DNA from: Priapulus caudatus
Taxonomy: Eukaryota > Priapulida > Priapulimorpha > Priapulimorphida > Priapulidae
Direction of reading: 5' to 3'
Assembly: GCF_000485595.1 (NCBI RefSeq)
Contig: NW_014577570.1
Span: forward strand, 111,679-163,263
DNA length: 51,585 bases
Within the stretch, counting starts at the first letter, position 1; each line of letters begins with the position of its first letter. A program made the translations under genes and the position numbers. Below the pieces are notes generated by a model. It had not been told where the DNA came from. It searched no databases and was given only the letters and a program-made list of their open reading frames with translations. Shown here piece after piece: positions 21,201 to 30,060 of this stretch.

Positions 21201-21362
21201 GAGAATGGTGTATGTAGCCCTATAGAGGAGTAGTGTAATGTAGTGTAGAGAAGGTGTATGTAGTGTAGGGAGGTATATGTAGCCATAGAGGAGGTGTTAT
21301 GTAGCATAACGAGGAGGTCGTATGTATCGTAGAGGAGGTGTATGTATCGTAGAGGAGGGTGT
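18253..21362. repeat. Minisatellite with 20-bp unit GAGGAGGTGTATGTAGCGTA
   Basis: About 3.1 kb and roughly 150 copies, with frequent GCGTA/GCATA variants. Single-base indels occur in most units. On the minus strand it produces long Tyr/Leu/Pro/Thr-rich ORFs (YIHLLYATYTSSTLH-like) that are artefacts of the repeat. The unit is unrelated in sequence to the array at 15.3-16.9 kb, although both are 20 bp long. Confidence 0.97.
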
Positions 21363-24094
21363 TGCACCAGACTACCTGTAATACTCGGACTACGTGCATT
21401 GTAACTATCACGCTCTAGAAGTGCTATAATCATAATGTCTGTGGTGATCTTCTCTGATTTCTTGCTGTTGACTTCTTAGACACACTTTACCAGGGTCTCA
21501 ACCATTCTCATTCTGCGGCAATCATTACCGATTTCTAGGCTTAATTTCCGCATTCTGCCAGCGGCAAGCGTTATATTCCTCATTTCAAGTCTCACTGTCA
21601 CAAATTGCACTGATTGTTCGCGATTGTTCGCTTGGACACATTTTTTTCTTTCAGGCATTTTTGTATCTGGCATCGTCTACGGTAATGGAACATGCCTCAT
21701 ACGCTGTCTGGCAAGCGTGTCGCGATAAGTTTTTGTCTGCTAATTCAGGAACAGGGTTTTAGGGTTTGAGTCTAGGTTGAGATAGTGTGATCATACTGAG
21801 AATATGGCCCACAGTATGCCTCAGATTGCAGGAAAATGGCTTAAATATTTCAAAATTTTCTGGGGGGCATGCGCCACGACCACCCCCTAGCACGCCATCG
21901 CCTTACGGACACCGGGCACTGCCAGTGCGCAGCCAAGGCTAGCATTTCGCCCCCCCCCCCTGTTCATCATTTTGTAATACGCCTAGCTGCTTTTTCAATC
22001 TGCAGCCTCGGCGGCGCCTTTTGATCTCGAATTCGCTGCCTCTATTTAGAACATACCCGAAGCGCCGCTCTGGTAGCTACAGAAGAGCCTGCAGAACATA
22101 AGTATAGAGTTGTAGAGCGATTGCAGATGCTTTCAGACTTTTGCCCGAGGGCGAGAATAAAATCCAAATGCTTTGTTGGTTTTGTTGGTGTTGTGGCTCG
22201 GCAGCGCGTCCTTTTCGTGTTAGGAAAAATAATTTTCCCCTTTTCGCTGTGTCATGCCCTGACATTGACTTTGGAAGTTATCGCGGGACCAGATAGATGG
22301 CGGCAACGCAGTCGCCATCTACGTACCATTTTTCAAGTTAACAAAAAAAAAAACGCTTGGCTCGATGCACTAGACTGCGCGCCGGTCACGAGTTTCGACA
22401 CCGCTAGGGTAACTCACTTCAAGTGTAGCCAACGCTATGGCTGAGTACAGGGTCGGTAGCCGCCTCTCGCCCTTCAATCGTCATTACCGCTCCGACTTCC
22501 CCGTATCCATCTTAACGCACCAAGCTGATGTCGATGTTTGCCATTACTGATTATCACGATGTTATCTGGATTCTGGAAAAGCTCCGCCTTCGTGCGCGTC
22601 AGCGGTGGCGTGCGTCGTGGCGAGAAATCGTCAGTCCTCTGTGTGATTTGCGCGTTGACACAGAGTTCTCTTACGAACAGAGACGTCTATTTTTCAATAA
22701 GAAGTCAGAGTTAGTCAACACTGCTTCTCTCAAATAGAACAAAGAATGCGAAAGCTGTTGAGTGAGTATATTGTTTTGAAATCGTTTGAGAGGTACGTAC
22801 CAGCATTTTTGCATAATATCAATCCGTCCAGCGTGCCTGCTTATAGCAAAACTTCGTCTACCCCTGCGGTGAGGGGGGGGCCCTGATTTGCTCTTGTGCA
22901 AGAAAAACTTCCAGAAACTGGAACTCGCCTGCTCGCACTTTACCTTGACGGTGCAACCCCTATATATAACCAGCTGCGCAGCTCCATCCATAGCTCAGCT
23001 ACACGCAAACGAACGTCAATACACCGTAGATTTCTAACCCTAGCAATACCGGTTTCTTGACGCTAGTCGAATCTATGATCTTGCGCAGTGCAAGCTGTTG
23101 ATCTTGGCAGTGCGAACCTGCAGTCATACACTGATATGTACGCAGTCTTGTCGGGCTATTTACATTACTGATCGAATATCATAGTGACGCGGAAGTATGT
23201 ACTTGCAGTAGTTGTAGTGTAGGCACTTGCTGTATACTGATGCCATTAGACGTCATATAGGCTAAGGCTAGTAACTAGTAAGTGTACTGTTTTGGACCGT
23301 AAATGTAACCCACTAATTAGCAACATAATTCATAAGGGCTCATGTAATACAGAAATGAATAAAACCTGAGGCTGAGTGTTTCCGAATCTCTATTTATACT
23401 AACAGGCTTATTTTTACTGGCCTATACCTAGTCGCTAACATATAATACGATATATGCATGTTGTGTTTGTGCGCGTTTTTAATGCATGTATTGCCTGAGC
23501 GTGTTCTCGGCTTAGTTAGTAGCCTCGATGGGTAATCGAGGTGGAGCGAGTCCCAGTCTATATAGCCTTTGTCCTTGCAGGCCATTTCCATTACTGGGCA
23601 AGGTTCGCGGAACGGGCGAGAATTTTCGTCATCCTTTCTGCTGATTTGCGTCACACAGCTGGTTACGAAGAGAGAAATTATGTTTTTATAACAAGTCAAC
23701 ACTGTTTACGGTCCCAAAATGTCTACCGTCTGTGTCCCCACTAAAAGTTGCGGACTGTTTTCGCTGGCAGGTAATGGATTCCGTGCGGCGGCATTCATTC
23801 GGCGAGCGATCCATAGCGTGAGCGCGGCTGCCCTTACTCGTCCGTAGGAACGTTTCCGGGTCCGCGTGCGCCTTGCGCGGAATTGCCGCGCAAGATCTGG
23901 CGCTTATAGCGCTTGGGATCACACCGTCGCTATTCGCAACGCTTCTTCTGGTATCCCGCTCATCCTGGATTGCTGATCACCGTTGGACTATTCCGCATTT
24001 GGAGTTCACAGGGTTGGAGACCCCTGTTTACCTACCTCAACTATTTGTATCCACTCTACATCACTATGGACTTCTCCTTTCTGCCGCTCTCTCT
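21363..24094. other. Distal part of the TBC1D25-like intron, no confirmed exon
   Basis: About 2.7 kb of mixed composition. It has short ORFs at 21476-21673 (minus), 22121-22444 and 22528-22737 (plus), none with a recognised domain. A repeat-like GGGGGGCATGC sits near 21860. A plus-strand stretch near 23990-24060 reads RIWSSQGWRPLFTYLNYLYP and resembles part of the start of a TBC domain only loosely. The missing TBC1D25 exons could be here, but I could not confirm any. Confidence 0.4.
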
Positions 24095-24282
24095 CCAACC
24101 TTCTCTCCCTCCCCTCTTGTTCTAGCTCTCTCCTCTCTCGTCTTCTCTCTCTCTCTCTTCTCTCCACACCTCTCAAGATCTATTTGTTGTATGCTCCCAG
24201 GTGTAACTCTACACACACCCTACCTACTCTCGCACCTCTCTCCTCTCTCTCTCTCTTCTCTCTCTCTCTTCTGCTCTCTTCG

Positions 24283-24318
<36 letters not shown>

Positions 24319-24523
24319 GTCATCTCCATCTCAGATCTCCATCTCCATCTCCATCTCTCGTCTCATCTCTCCATCTCCATCTCCATCTCCATCTCCATCT
24401 CCATCTCTCTCTCCATCTCATCTCTCTAGATCTATCTGTTGTCTGTTCACAAGTGTGACTCTACACGCACCCTACCTATCTCCACCATTCTCCACATCTC
24501 TCTTATATGTTGTCTGCACACAG
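24095..24523 (+). repeat. CT-rich tract with repeated splice-acceptor-like blocks
   Basis: Long pyrimidine runs, (CT)n and (CATCTC)n, precede the large TBC1D25 exon. Three related blocks end in acceptor-like sequence: TTTGTTGTATGCTCCCAG (ends 24200), TCTGTTGTCTGTTCACAAG (ends 24453) and ATGTTGTCTGCACACAG (ends 24523). Only the last is followed by conserved TBC coding sequence. The open frame through this tract from 23873 is intronic, not protein. Confidence 0.8.
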
Positions 24524-26668
24524 GTGCGCTACGTGACAAACCTCGTGCGTAAGGACGTGCTGCGCACCGACCGCACGCACGCGTTCTACGCTGGTGCCGA
24601 TGACAACAAGAACACGACTGCACTGTTCAACGTGCTGACGACGTACGCGTACGCTCACCCGGCCGTCTCCTACTGCCAGGGCATGAGCGACATCGCGTCG
24701 CCGCTGCTCGTCACCATGCGAGACGAGGCGTGCGCATACGTCTGCTTCTGCGGGCTCATGCAGCGTCTGCGGCCGCACTTCCAGCTTGACGGCGCCGCGA
24801 TGACGCTCAAGTTCCAGCACCTGAGTGAGCTGCTGCACCGCTGCGACCCGCCGTTCTTCGCCTACCTGCGCGCGCAGGGCGCCGACGACCTGCTCTTCTG
24901 CTACCGCTGGCTGCTACTCGAGCTGAAGCGCGAGTTTGCGTTCGACGACGCGCTCTACATGCTTGAGGTGATGTGGAGCACGCTGCCGCCGGCACCCCCT
25001 GACGGCGAGATTGCGCTCGCTGATGCCGGCTTTGAGGCGGCGCACGCGGCGGCGGCGGTGGCGGCGTGCGGCGTGAAGGAGAACGCGTACACGCGGCTGC
25101 GCGCGATCCGCCGCCAGACGTCGCTGTGCGGTAGCCCCGTTGTGAAGGACGCGCCGCTCACCGCGCTCTCGCCCGACGCGTGCTGCCTGCAAGGGGGCAC
25201 CGGCGACGGCGGCGACGACGCGCCGAGCCCGGACGACACGGGTGCGCTGGAGTACCGCAGCCTCACGAACGCGATGACGCGGCAGCTGCGCACGGAGCTG
25301 TCCTCGTTGAACCGCGCCATCGCCACGGACGAACGAGTCGACGTCGAGTCGTCAGCGTCGTCCGCGGGCGGCTGCGACGACGCCGACGCCTGCTACGCGC
25401 GCGACGCCGCCGCCGTCTGCGACGACGCCGACGCCTGCTATGCGCGCGACGCCGCCGCCGTCGCCGCCACCGTGCTGCCGTCACCAGAGGGCGCCGCCGC
25501 CGCAGGCGACATCATCGTACATCACCGGAAGGACAGCGACGTTGGAGCGGACGACGGCTCGCCAACCACGGCGCGTCTCGCGTTTGCGACGCTGAAGGTT
25601 CGTATCGAGCGAGACGGCGTGTGTCTCACCGAGGAGACGGCGCCGCCACATGGGGGCGCCACTATCGACCAGCCGGCGCTGCCACACGGCGTCGCCATCG
25701 TCGACCAGCCGGCGCTGCCACATGGGGGCGCCACCGTTGAGCTGTCGGCACAGGATAGCGTTGAGACGGAGGGTAACGACAACGATGTCGCATCGCTGCC
25801 TGAGCATTACGAGTACCTGACTGGAGGCGCCACCGGAGACGTGTCGGACTGTGACGAGCGCGAGACGAGCGTTGACTCGGACATCGCCGTGCTGCCGCTG
25901 CCCGCGACCGCCGCGACGTGGGGCAGCGACGGTGGTGCCCCGGCAATCGACGTCGCAAACTCGGGTTGCTGGGAGTCGGCGAGCGACGGCGGTGGCAGCA
26001 GCATCGCCGTGCTGTCGCTGCCCGGCAGCCAGGCGGCAAGCATCACGCGCGACACCCACGACTCACCCTCGCCGCAGCCTCCTCCTCCGCCGCCACCGGC
26101 AACCTCCAACCTCCTCCGGCCGTCCTCCCTCAGCAACCTGAAGCGTTTCTTCTCCGACCGGCTACAGGAGATGGTATCCCCGAGCCGGCCAGACCCCCCG
26201 GAATTGATGAACGGTGGTGGCAGCGGCGGCGTCGCCGGTGGGAGCGACACACCGCTGTCACCAGCATCCTGCGTGTCAGCTCGCACCGAGATGGGCGTGT
26301 CAGCGAACAGCTACGAGTCGTGGAGCGTCGTCGCGGAGGCAGATGCCGGCGAGGACATGGAGTTTGCATCGGTGGCTGGGCCGCGCGCGCTGCCGCCGCC
26401 GCACGAGTTTGGCGTCGGCAATCCGTTCCTGATGTTCCTGTGCCTGACGCTGCTGCTGCAGCATCGCGACTACATCTTGCGCAACCGGCTCGACTACAAC
26501 GAGATCGCGATGACGTTCGATCGCATGGTGCGCAGCCACGACGTGCACCGCGTGCTCCACCAGGGCCGCGCCATGTACGCAGAGTACTTGCAACGCTGGC
26601 AGACAAGCACCACGGCCGGCGGCGAGGACATGGGAGACACGGGGGAGGTCGTTGACCTGAGCGTGTGA
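24524..26668 (+). CDS. TBC1D25: TBC1D25-like gene, large terminal exon (TBC domain, split by a long insertion)
   Basis: The acceptor cag at 24521-24523 is followed in phase 0 by 714 codons and TGA. The exon starts VRKDVLRTDRTHAFYAG, which holds the arginine finger (V-x-x-D-x-x-R). It continues with VSYCQGMSDIASPLL, which holds the glutamine finger YxQ, then FVCFCGLM-like (YVCFCGLMQRL), DLLFCYRWLLLELKREFAFD and MLEVMWSTLPP. After exon residue ~160 comes a disordered, Ala/Asp/Pro-rich insertion of about 460 residues. The domain then resumes at about residue 622 with LPPPHEFGVGNPFLMFLCL, HRDYILRNRLDYNEIAM and the final helices. The split TBC domain is a family trait, but from memory the vertebrate insertion is much shorter. 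The exon is strongly GC-rich, unlike its AT-rich surroundings, which creates many false ORFs on both strands. Its role is GTP hydrolysis on a Rab protein in autophagosome maturation, by family. Confidence 0.95.
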   Translation: MRYVTNLVRKDVLRTDRTHAFYAGADDNKNTTALFNVLTTYAYAHPAVSYCQGMSDIASPLLVTMRDEACAYVCFCGLMQRLRPHFQLDGAAMTLKFQHLSELLHRCDPPFFAYLRAQGADDLLFCYRWLLLELKREFAFDDALYMLEVMWSTLPPAPPDGEIALADAGFEAAHAAAAVAACGVKENAYTRLRAIRRQTSLCGSPVVKDAPLTALSPDACCLQGGTGDGGDDAPSPDDTGALEYRSLTNAMTRQLRTELSSLNRAIATDERVDVESSASSAGGCDDADACYARDAAAVCDDADACYARDAAAVAATVLPSPEGAAAAGDIIVHHRKDSDVGADDGSPTTARLAFATLKVRIERDGVCLTEETAPPHGGATIDQPALPHGVAIVDQPALPHGGATVELSAQDSVETEGNDNDVASLPEHYEYLTGGATGDVSDCDERETSVDSDIAVLPLPATAATWGSDGGAPAIDVANSGCWESASDGGGSSIAVLSLPGSQAASITRDTHDSPSPQPPPPPPPATSNLLRPSSLSNLKRFFSDRLQEMVSPSRPDPPELMNGGGSGGVAGGSDTPLSPASCVSARTEMGVSANSYESWSVVAEADAGEDMEFASVAGPRALPPPHEFGVGNPFLMFLCLTLLLQHRDYILRNRLDYNEIAMTFDRMVRSHDVHRVLHQGRAMYAEYLQRWQTSTTAGGEDMGDTGEVVDLSV
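25373..25462 (+). repeat. 45-bp tandem duplication inside the TBC1D25-like coding insertion
   Basis: Two copies at 25373-25417 and 25418-25462 encode CDDADACYARDAAAV twice, in frame. They differ by one base (TAC/TAT). This is recent growth of the disordered insertion. Confidence 0.95.
25646..25744 (+). repeat. 36-bp coding repeat inside the TBC1D25-like insertion
   Basis: About 2.7 in-frame copies encode PHGGATIDQPAL, PHGVAIVDQPAL and PHGGATVE. They lie 3' of the 45-bp duplication and are another sign of repeat-driven lengthening. Confidence 0.9.
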
Positions 26669-26715
26669 GCGAGCGATTGACGGAGAACATACACAGCTCG
26701 CAGGGATTGGGGCGG

Positions 26716-26823
26716 GAGCAGGAGAGATCACAGACCTGAGCAGGAGATGTCACAGACCTGCCCAGGAGAGGTCACAGACCTGCCCAGGAGAGGTCACAGA
26801 CCTGAGCAGGAGAGATCACAGGA
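26716..26823 (+). repeat. 22-bp tandem repeat in the 3' UTR of the TBC1D25-like gene
   Basis: About 4.6 copies of CAGGAGAGGTCACAGACCTG plus two bases begin 48 nt after the stop codon. The inner part, AGGTC-ACAGACCT, is nearly palindromic, so transcribed copies could form small hairpins. Confidence 0.9.
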
Positions 26824-27153
26824 GCGTGGCCGCGATGGAATAGTGGAGAACAGATGCAGACAGGGAACATATTTTCTTATCGCTAGTCTTTCGGCTTATA
26901 TAACGTTTTGAGAGGCACGTTTCGGTGTTAGTTCGATGTGCACTCCCTACATTTATGAACTGGATGGTAGAAGGGCATTGCAATTGAATTGCATAGCGAC
27001 TTCTCCCTCATGTATGCTCGCCTGTTATGTTGGAATATAGATCTGCGGCACGTTTTGGTCTTCATTTTCAGTTCAGGTAAAATTCCATTAGCAGTCTCTG
27101 TCAATTATTGCCTAGGACAGTAGTTTTCATAGTTGTGGTGTCGAGTCAGAGTA

Positions 27154-27159
27154 AATAAA
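27154..27159 (+). terminator. Candidate polyadenylation signal for the TBC1D25-like gene
   Basis: AATAAA lies 486 nt after the stop codon, in AT-rich sequence. It is the first clear canonical hexamer downstream. The assignment rests on position only. Confidence 0.45.
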
Positions 27160-29112
27160 CCAAAGCATTGTAAGAGAGATCGAGTTATTGATATTACCTA
27201 AGTGAAAGGGCCAATTTAGTAGTTTCAAATCCTTTCAGTATGGAAACGGTGTGTAATTAATTTGCCAACAATGAGCTTTTGTAAATGAATATTTTAGGAT
27301 ACTGTTAGGGTTGGGAGGTGATTTTCGGTCGAAATTTCAATATCTACTTTATTTGATAGATCGCACCCATGGGCAGCTATATATACATAGAAATTATGTA
27401 TGTAGCCTACCAAACAGTTCTAAATCCCCGCATTAGTTAATTCTTAACACAGGCGTTCAATCATGGGAAATTTAGAAAAGTGCTAATATCTCCACTGTTA
27501 GAAATGCTGAAGTTGCTGATTTTTCAAACGATATTTCTCGAAACTTACAACTCTGATTCCAAAAATTGTTGTTACGTTTCTATGCTAACATATCAAAGAA
27601 AAAAAGGCAAAATTTTATTTGATAAGTTATGGCTTTGTTTACGAAATTGTAGCATTTTGAAAATCACTACAAATTTTTGTACATTTTTTCAACTTATTTC
27701 CTAAATTAAAGCATTAAAACAAAATTCCAGTGAACCTTTTTTAGTTCATATTATGAACAACTTATGGTTAAAAGTTTAGGTCCCAACTCTGCTGTTTCTG
27801 TGAAATAACAAAAAAAAACGTTTTTTTTGTGTATAAATTCACAATTTTTGCCGTAAGCATGTATTTAAAAAAAAATGTCGAGAGCATAGGGAGACATCTC
27901 TCTTATGTAATGGATATGCGTTTGATTGAATTTGATGAGCAGTTATGTTGCAATGCCCTTTACAGTGTTACCCGTCCATAACCCTAACAGTATCCTTAAA
28001 AACAGCATGAAATTTTCCTTCTAGTCATTTACTGACAACAAAGTTTAGCTGGTGAGCAAGGTTTGAACCCGGTCCATACCTTACTTGATTTGAAAAGTTA
28101 GAAAGTGTAGATAAAAATTAGAAACACCCCTTTTGCTTTAAGCTGAATTCAAGCTAAATTTTGACAATCAAAATTTAAACTGGGGAAGATAATAAGACTA
28201 TATTTGTAGTTTATGCATTTTCAGTCTGCTATTCAGTGGTAGCTGTACAGGGGTGGGTGGCTAGTGCATTTTTTATTTCTTATGGATAGGTTCACCCGCA
28301 ATTACAGTTGCCAGCATTTCTATATTGCACAATGTATTTTGCGTCATTTGTAAAATATTCATAGTATATATATATATTACACTGTATGTGTGCGTGTGTG
28401 CGTGCGTGCGTCGCTGTGCGTACATGTGCGTTTCTTATAACGTGTTATGTCGCTACGGCAGATCTGCTAGTCACAATATGAAACATTCCATCGCAATTGC
28501 AAAAAGTTACGTTATGTGTGTGTAGTGTGTGTGGTACGCTTGGTTCAGTATTATATATGGTATTCAGCATTGCATATGGGAACAGTCACACGTTGTGAGG
28601 AAAGGAAGAAGGCACGCAGTTAATTTCATACGTCGTTTCTGCATCTTGCTGGTCATCTCAATTTCAGGATCTTGTAGCTTTATAAATATTTATTATTTCC
28701 TCACTTTATTTTTGTACACAACCAACAGCTTCGTGTTAGAATCAGGGGGTTAATAATAATAATAATAATGAATCTATTGTTATTCACTCCTGTTAGAATG
28801 AATGGCAAGTTGATCACATACTTTGCACACCTTTGCTGCGGGATAACCATTCTTTTAGTGCCGCCCATTGGAAGTTGGGTCATTGCAATCTCCAACTCCA
28901 CGTGTGGGCAAAGGTACTGACTGTACTGTACTGTACTGTACTGTACTGACTATAATTGTATACAACGTTTCTCGGAACAAGCTCTTCTGATTTTAAGACT
29001 ACATTTATTTTATGATAAACCTGTTTACCTAACCTGTTACCAACAGTTTCGACAGCCGACCTATCTGTCAAGATATACTACTCACTGTACATCAACACCA
29101 GGGCTGCCAACA
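27160..29112. other. Intergenic AT-rich DNA, no gene seen
   Basis: Contains homopolymer runs, a GT-rich run (about 28385-28435) and a (TGTAC)n tract at about 28918-28945. Small ORFs have no domain or splice support. Confidence 0.6.
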
Positions 29113-29460
29113 TTGGGTGATAGGTGAGAGTGAGATGCGAGGGAGTGAAGCGACCGAGGGGGGGGGGTGTGCGTGGAGGGGGGGTTTTCCCCCTTCCACG
29201 GTAGGAGCTTTTTGCATTTTATAAACTTCAATTTGTGCAATTTGGTTCATACTAAAAGTGACTGTTTTCAGATATTGTACGATTTTTTTTGCTGTGCGTG
29301 AGATATTTCAGCGTTTTATTCATGAAGAGAGATATTCATGCGTGAGATATCTTAGCATTTTTTTGCTGTGCGTGAGATATTGTAAGATCACCATGAGAGC
29401 GTGAGATTTGGTCAAAATGCGTGAGTCTCACGGTCAATGCGTGAGAGTTGGCAGCCCTGC
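29113..29460. repeat. Probable dispersed-repeat fragment with G-rich core and GCGTGAGAT motifs
   Basis: A G-run and GGGGGGGTTTTCCCCC hairpin (about 29157-29195) are followed by several GCGTGAGATAT-type blocks (about 29298-29405). The composition contrasts with the flanks and has no coding potential. I infer a mobile-element remnant, without terminal repeats to prove it. Confidence 0.4.
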
Positions 29461-29734
29461 AACACTGTGCGGCTTCTGGTGTAGGTTCGTCTCACGTCCT
29501 GCTAATGCGACACGTGTAACAGGCTGGTTTACTCTAAGCTAAACAGGCGTGGTTGGTTGATGTCGCGTTGTCGTGCGGGTTTTTTATGGGGTGGGGGTAT
29601 TTGTTTCGTGCAGCTGGACACGTGGTTGTGTGACAGCATCTTGCTCTGTTGCTTACTTCATGGCCATGTATATACATGCGCTTTCATATCCCAGCTGGGG
29701 CTATGCACATGTTCATGTGTTTAGTAGCAATGCC

Positions 29735-29920
29735 CAAACACGTGCAGGTGTTTAATGGAAATGCCTAAACACGTGCATGTGTTCAACGGAAATGCCCAAA
29801 CACGTGCATGTGTTCAATGGAAATGTCTGAACACGTGCATGTGTTCAATGGAAATGTCTGAACACGTGACGATGTGTTTAACGGAAATGTCTGAACACAT
29901 GACGATGTGTTTGGCAGCAG
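29735..29920. repeat. 31-bp tandem repeat with E-box palindromes
   Basis: About six copies of a 31-bp unit containing AACACGTGCATGTGTT and GGAAATGYC. Each well-kept copy has a CACGTG E-box and a GCATGT half. Degenerate copies continue loosely to about 30060. ORFs across it (MEMPKHVHVFNGNAQTRA-like) follow from the repeat. Confidence 0.85.
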
Positions 29921-30060
29921 GGTCTGTACGTGTTCACGTGTATATGAGTAACTTCTTAACACTTCCTGAGCACGTTTGTTTCCCAGCTAAGGCTACACAC
30001 GTACATGTGTTCAACAGTTGGGGCTGTGCACACTAGCATGTGTTCTAGCAGCAGCAAATA

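Noticed and set aside
18345-21433. Minus-strand Tyr/Thr/Leu-rich ORFs across the second minisatellite
   Set aside because: Translations of the 20-bp repeat; frames change with each indel.
22528-22737. Possible missing TBC1D25 exon (EKLRLRARQRWRASWREIV)
   Set aside because: The Arg-rich likeness to the start of a TBC domain is slight, there is no donor before the stop, and key Gly-Val-Glu-Pro and Trp-Arg positions are absent.
23873-24523. The 5' part of the 931-codon ORF as coding sequence
   Set aside because: It is mostly CT microsatellite and polypyrimidine tract, and homology to TBC1D25 begins only after the acceptor at 24523.
25180-26753. Many long ORFs in other frames and on the other strand of the TBC1D25 exon
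   Set aside because: High GC content removes stop codons. Their translations are Arg/Ala/Pro-rich and lack conserved motifs.
28040-28080. tRNA B-box-like GGTTTGAACCCGG
   Set aside because: No A box at the right distance and no cloverleaf stems, so not a tRNA gene; a chance match or an old SINE fragment at most.
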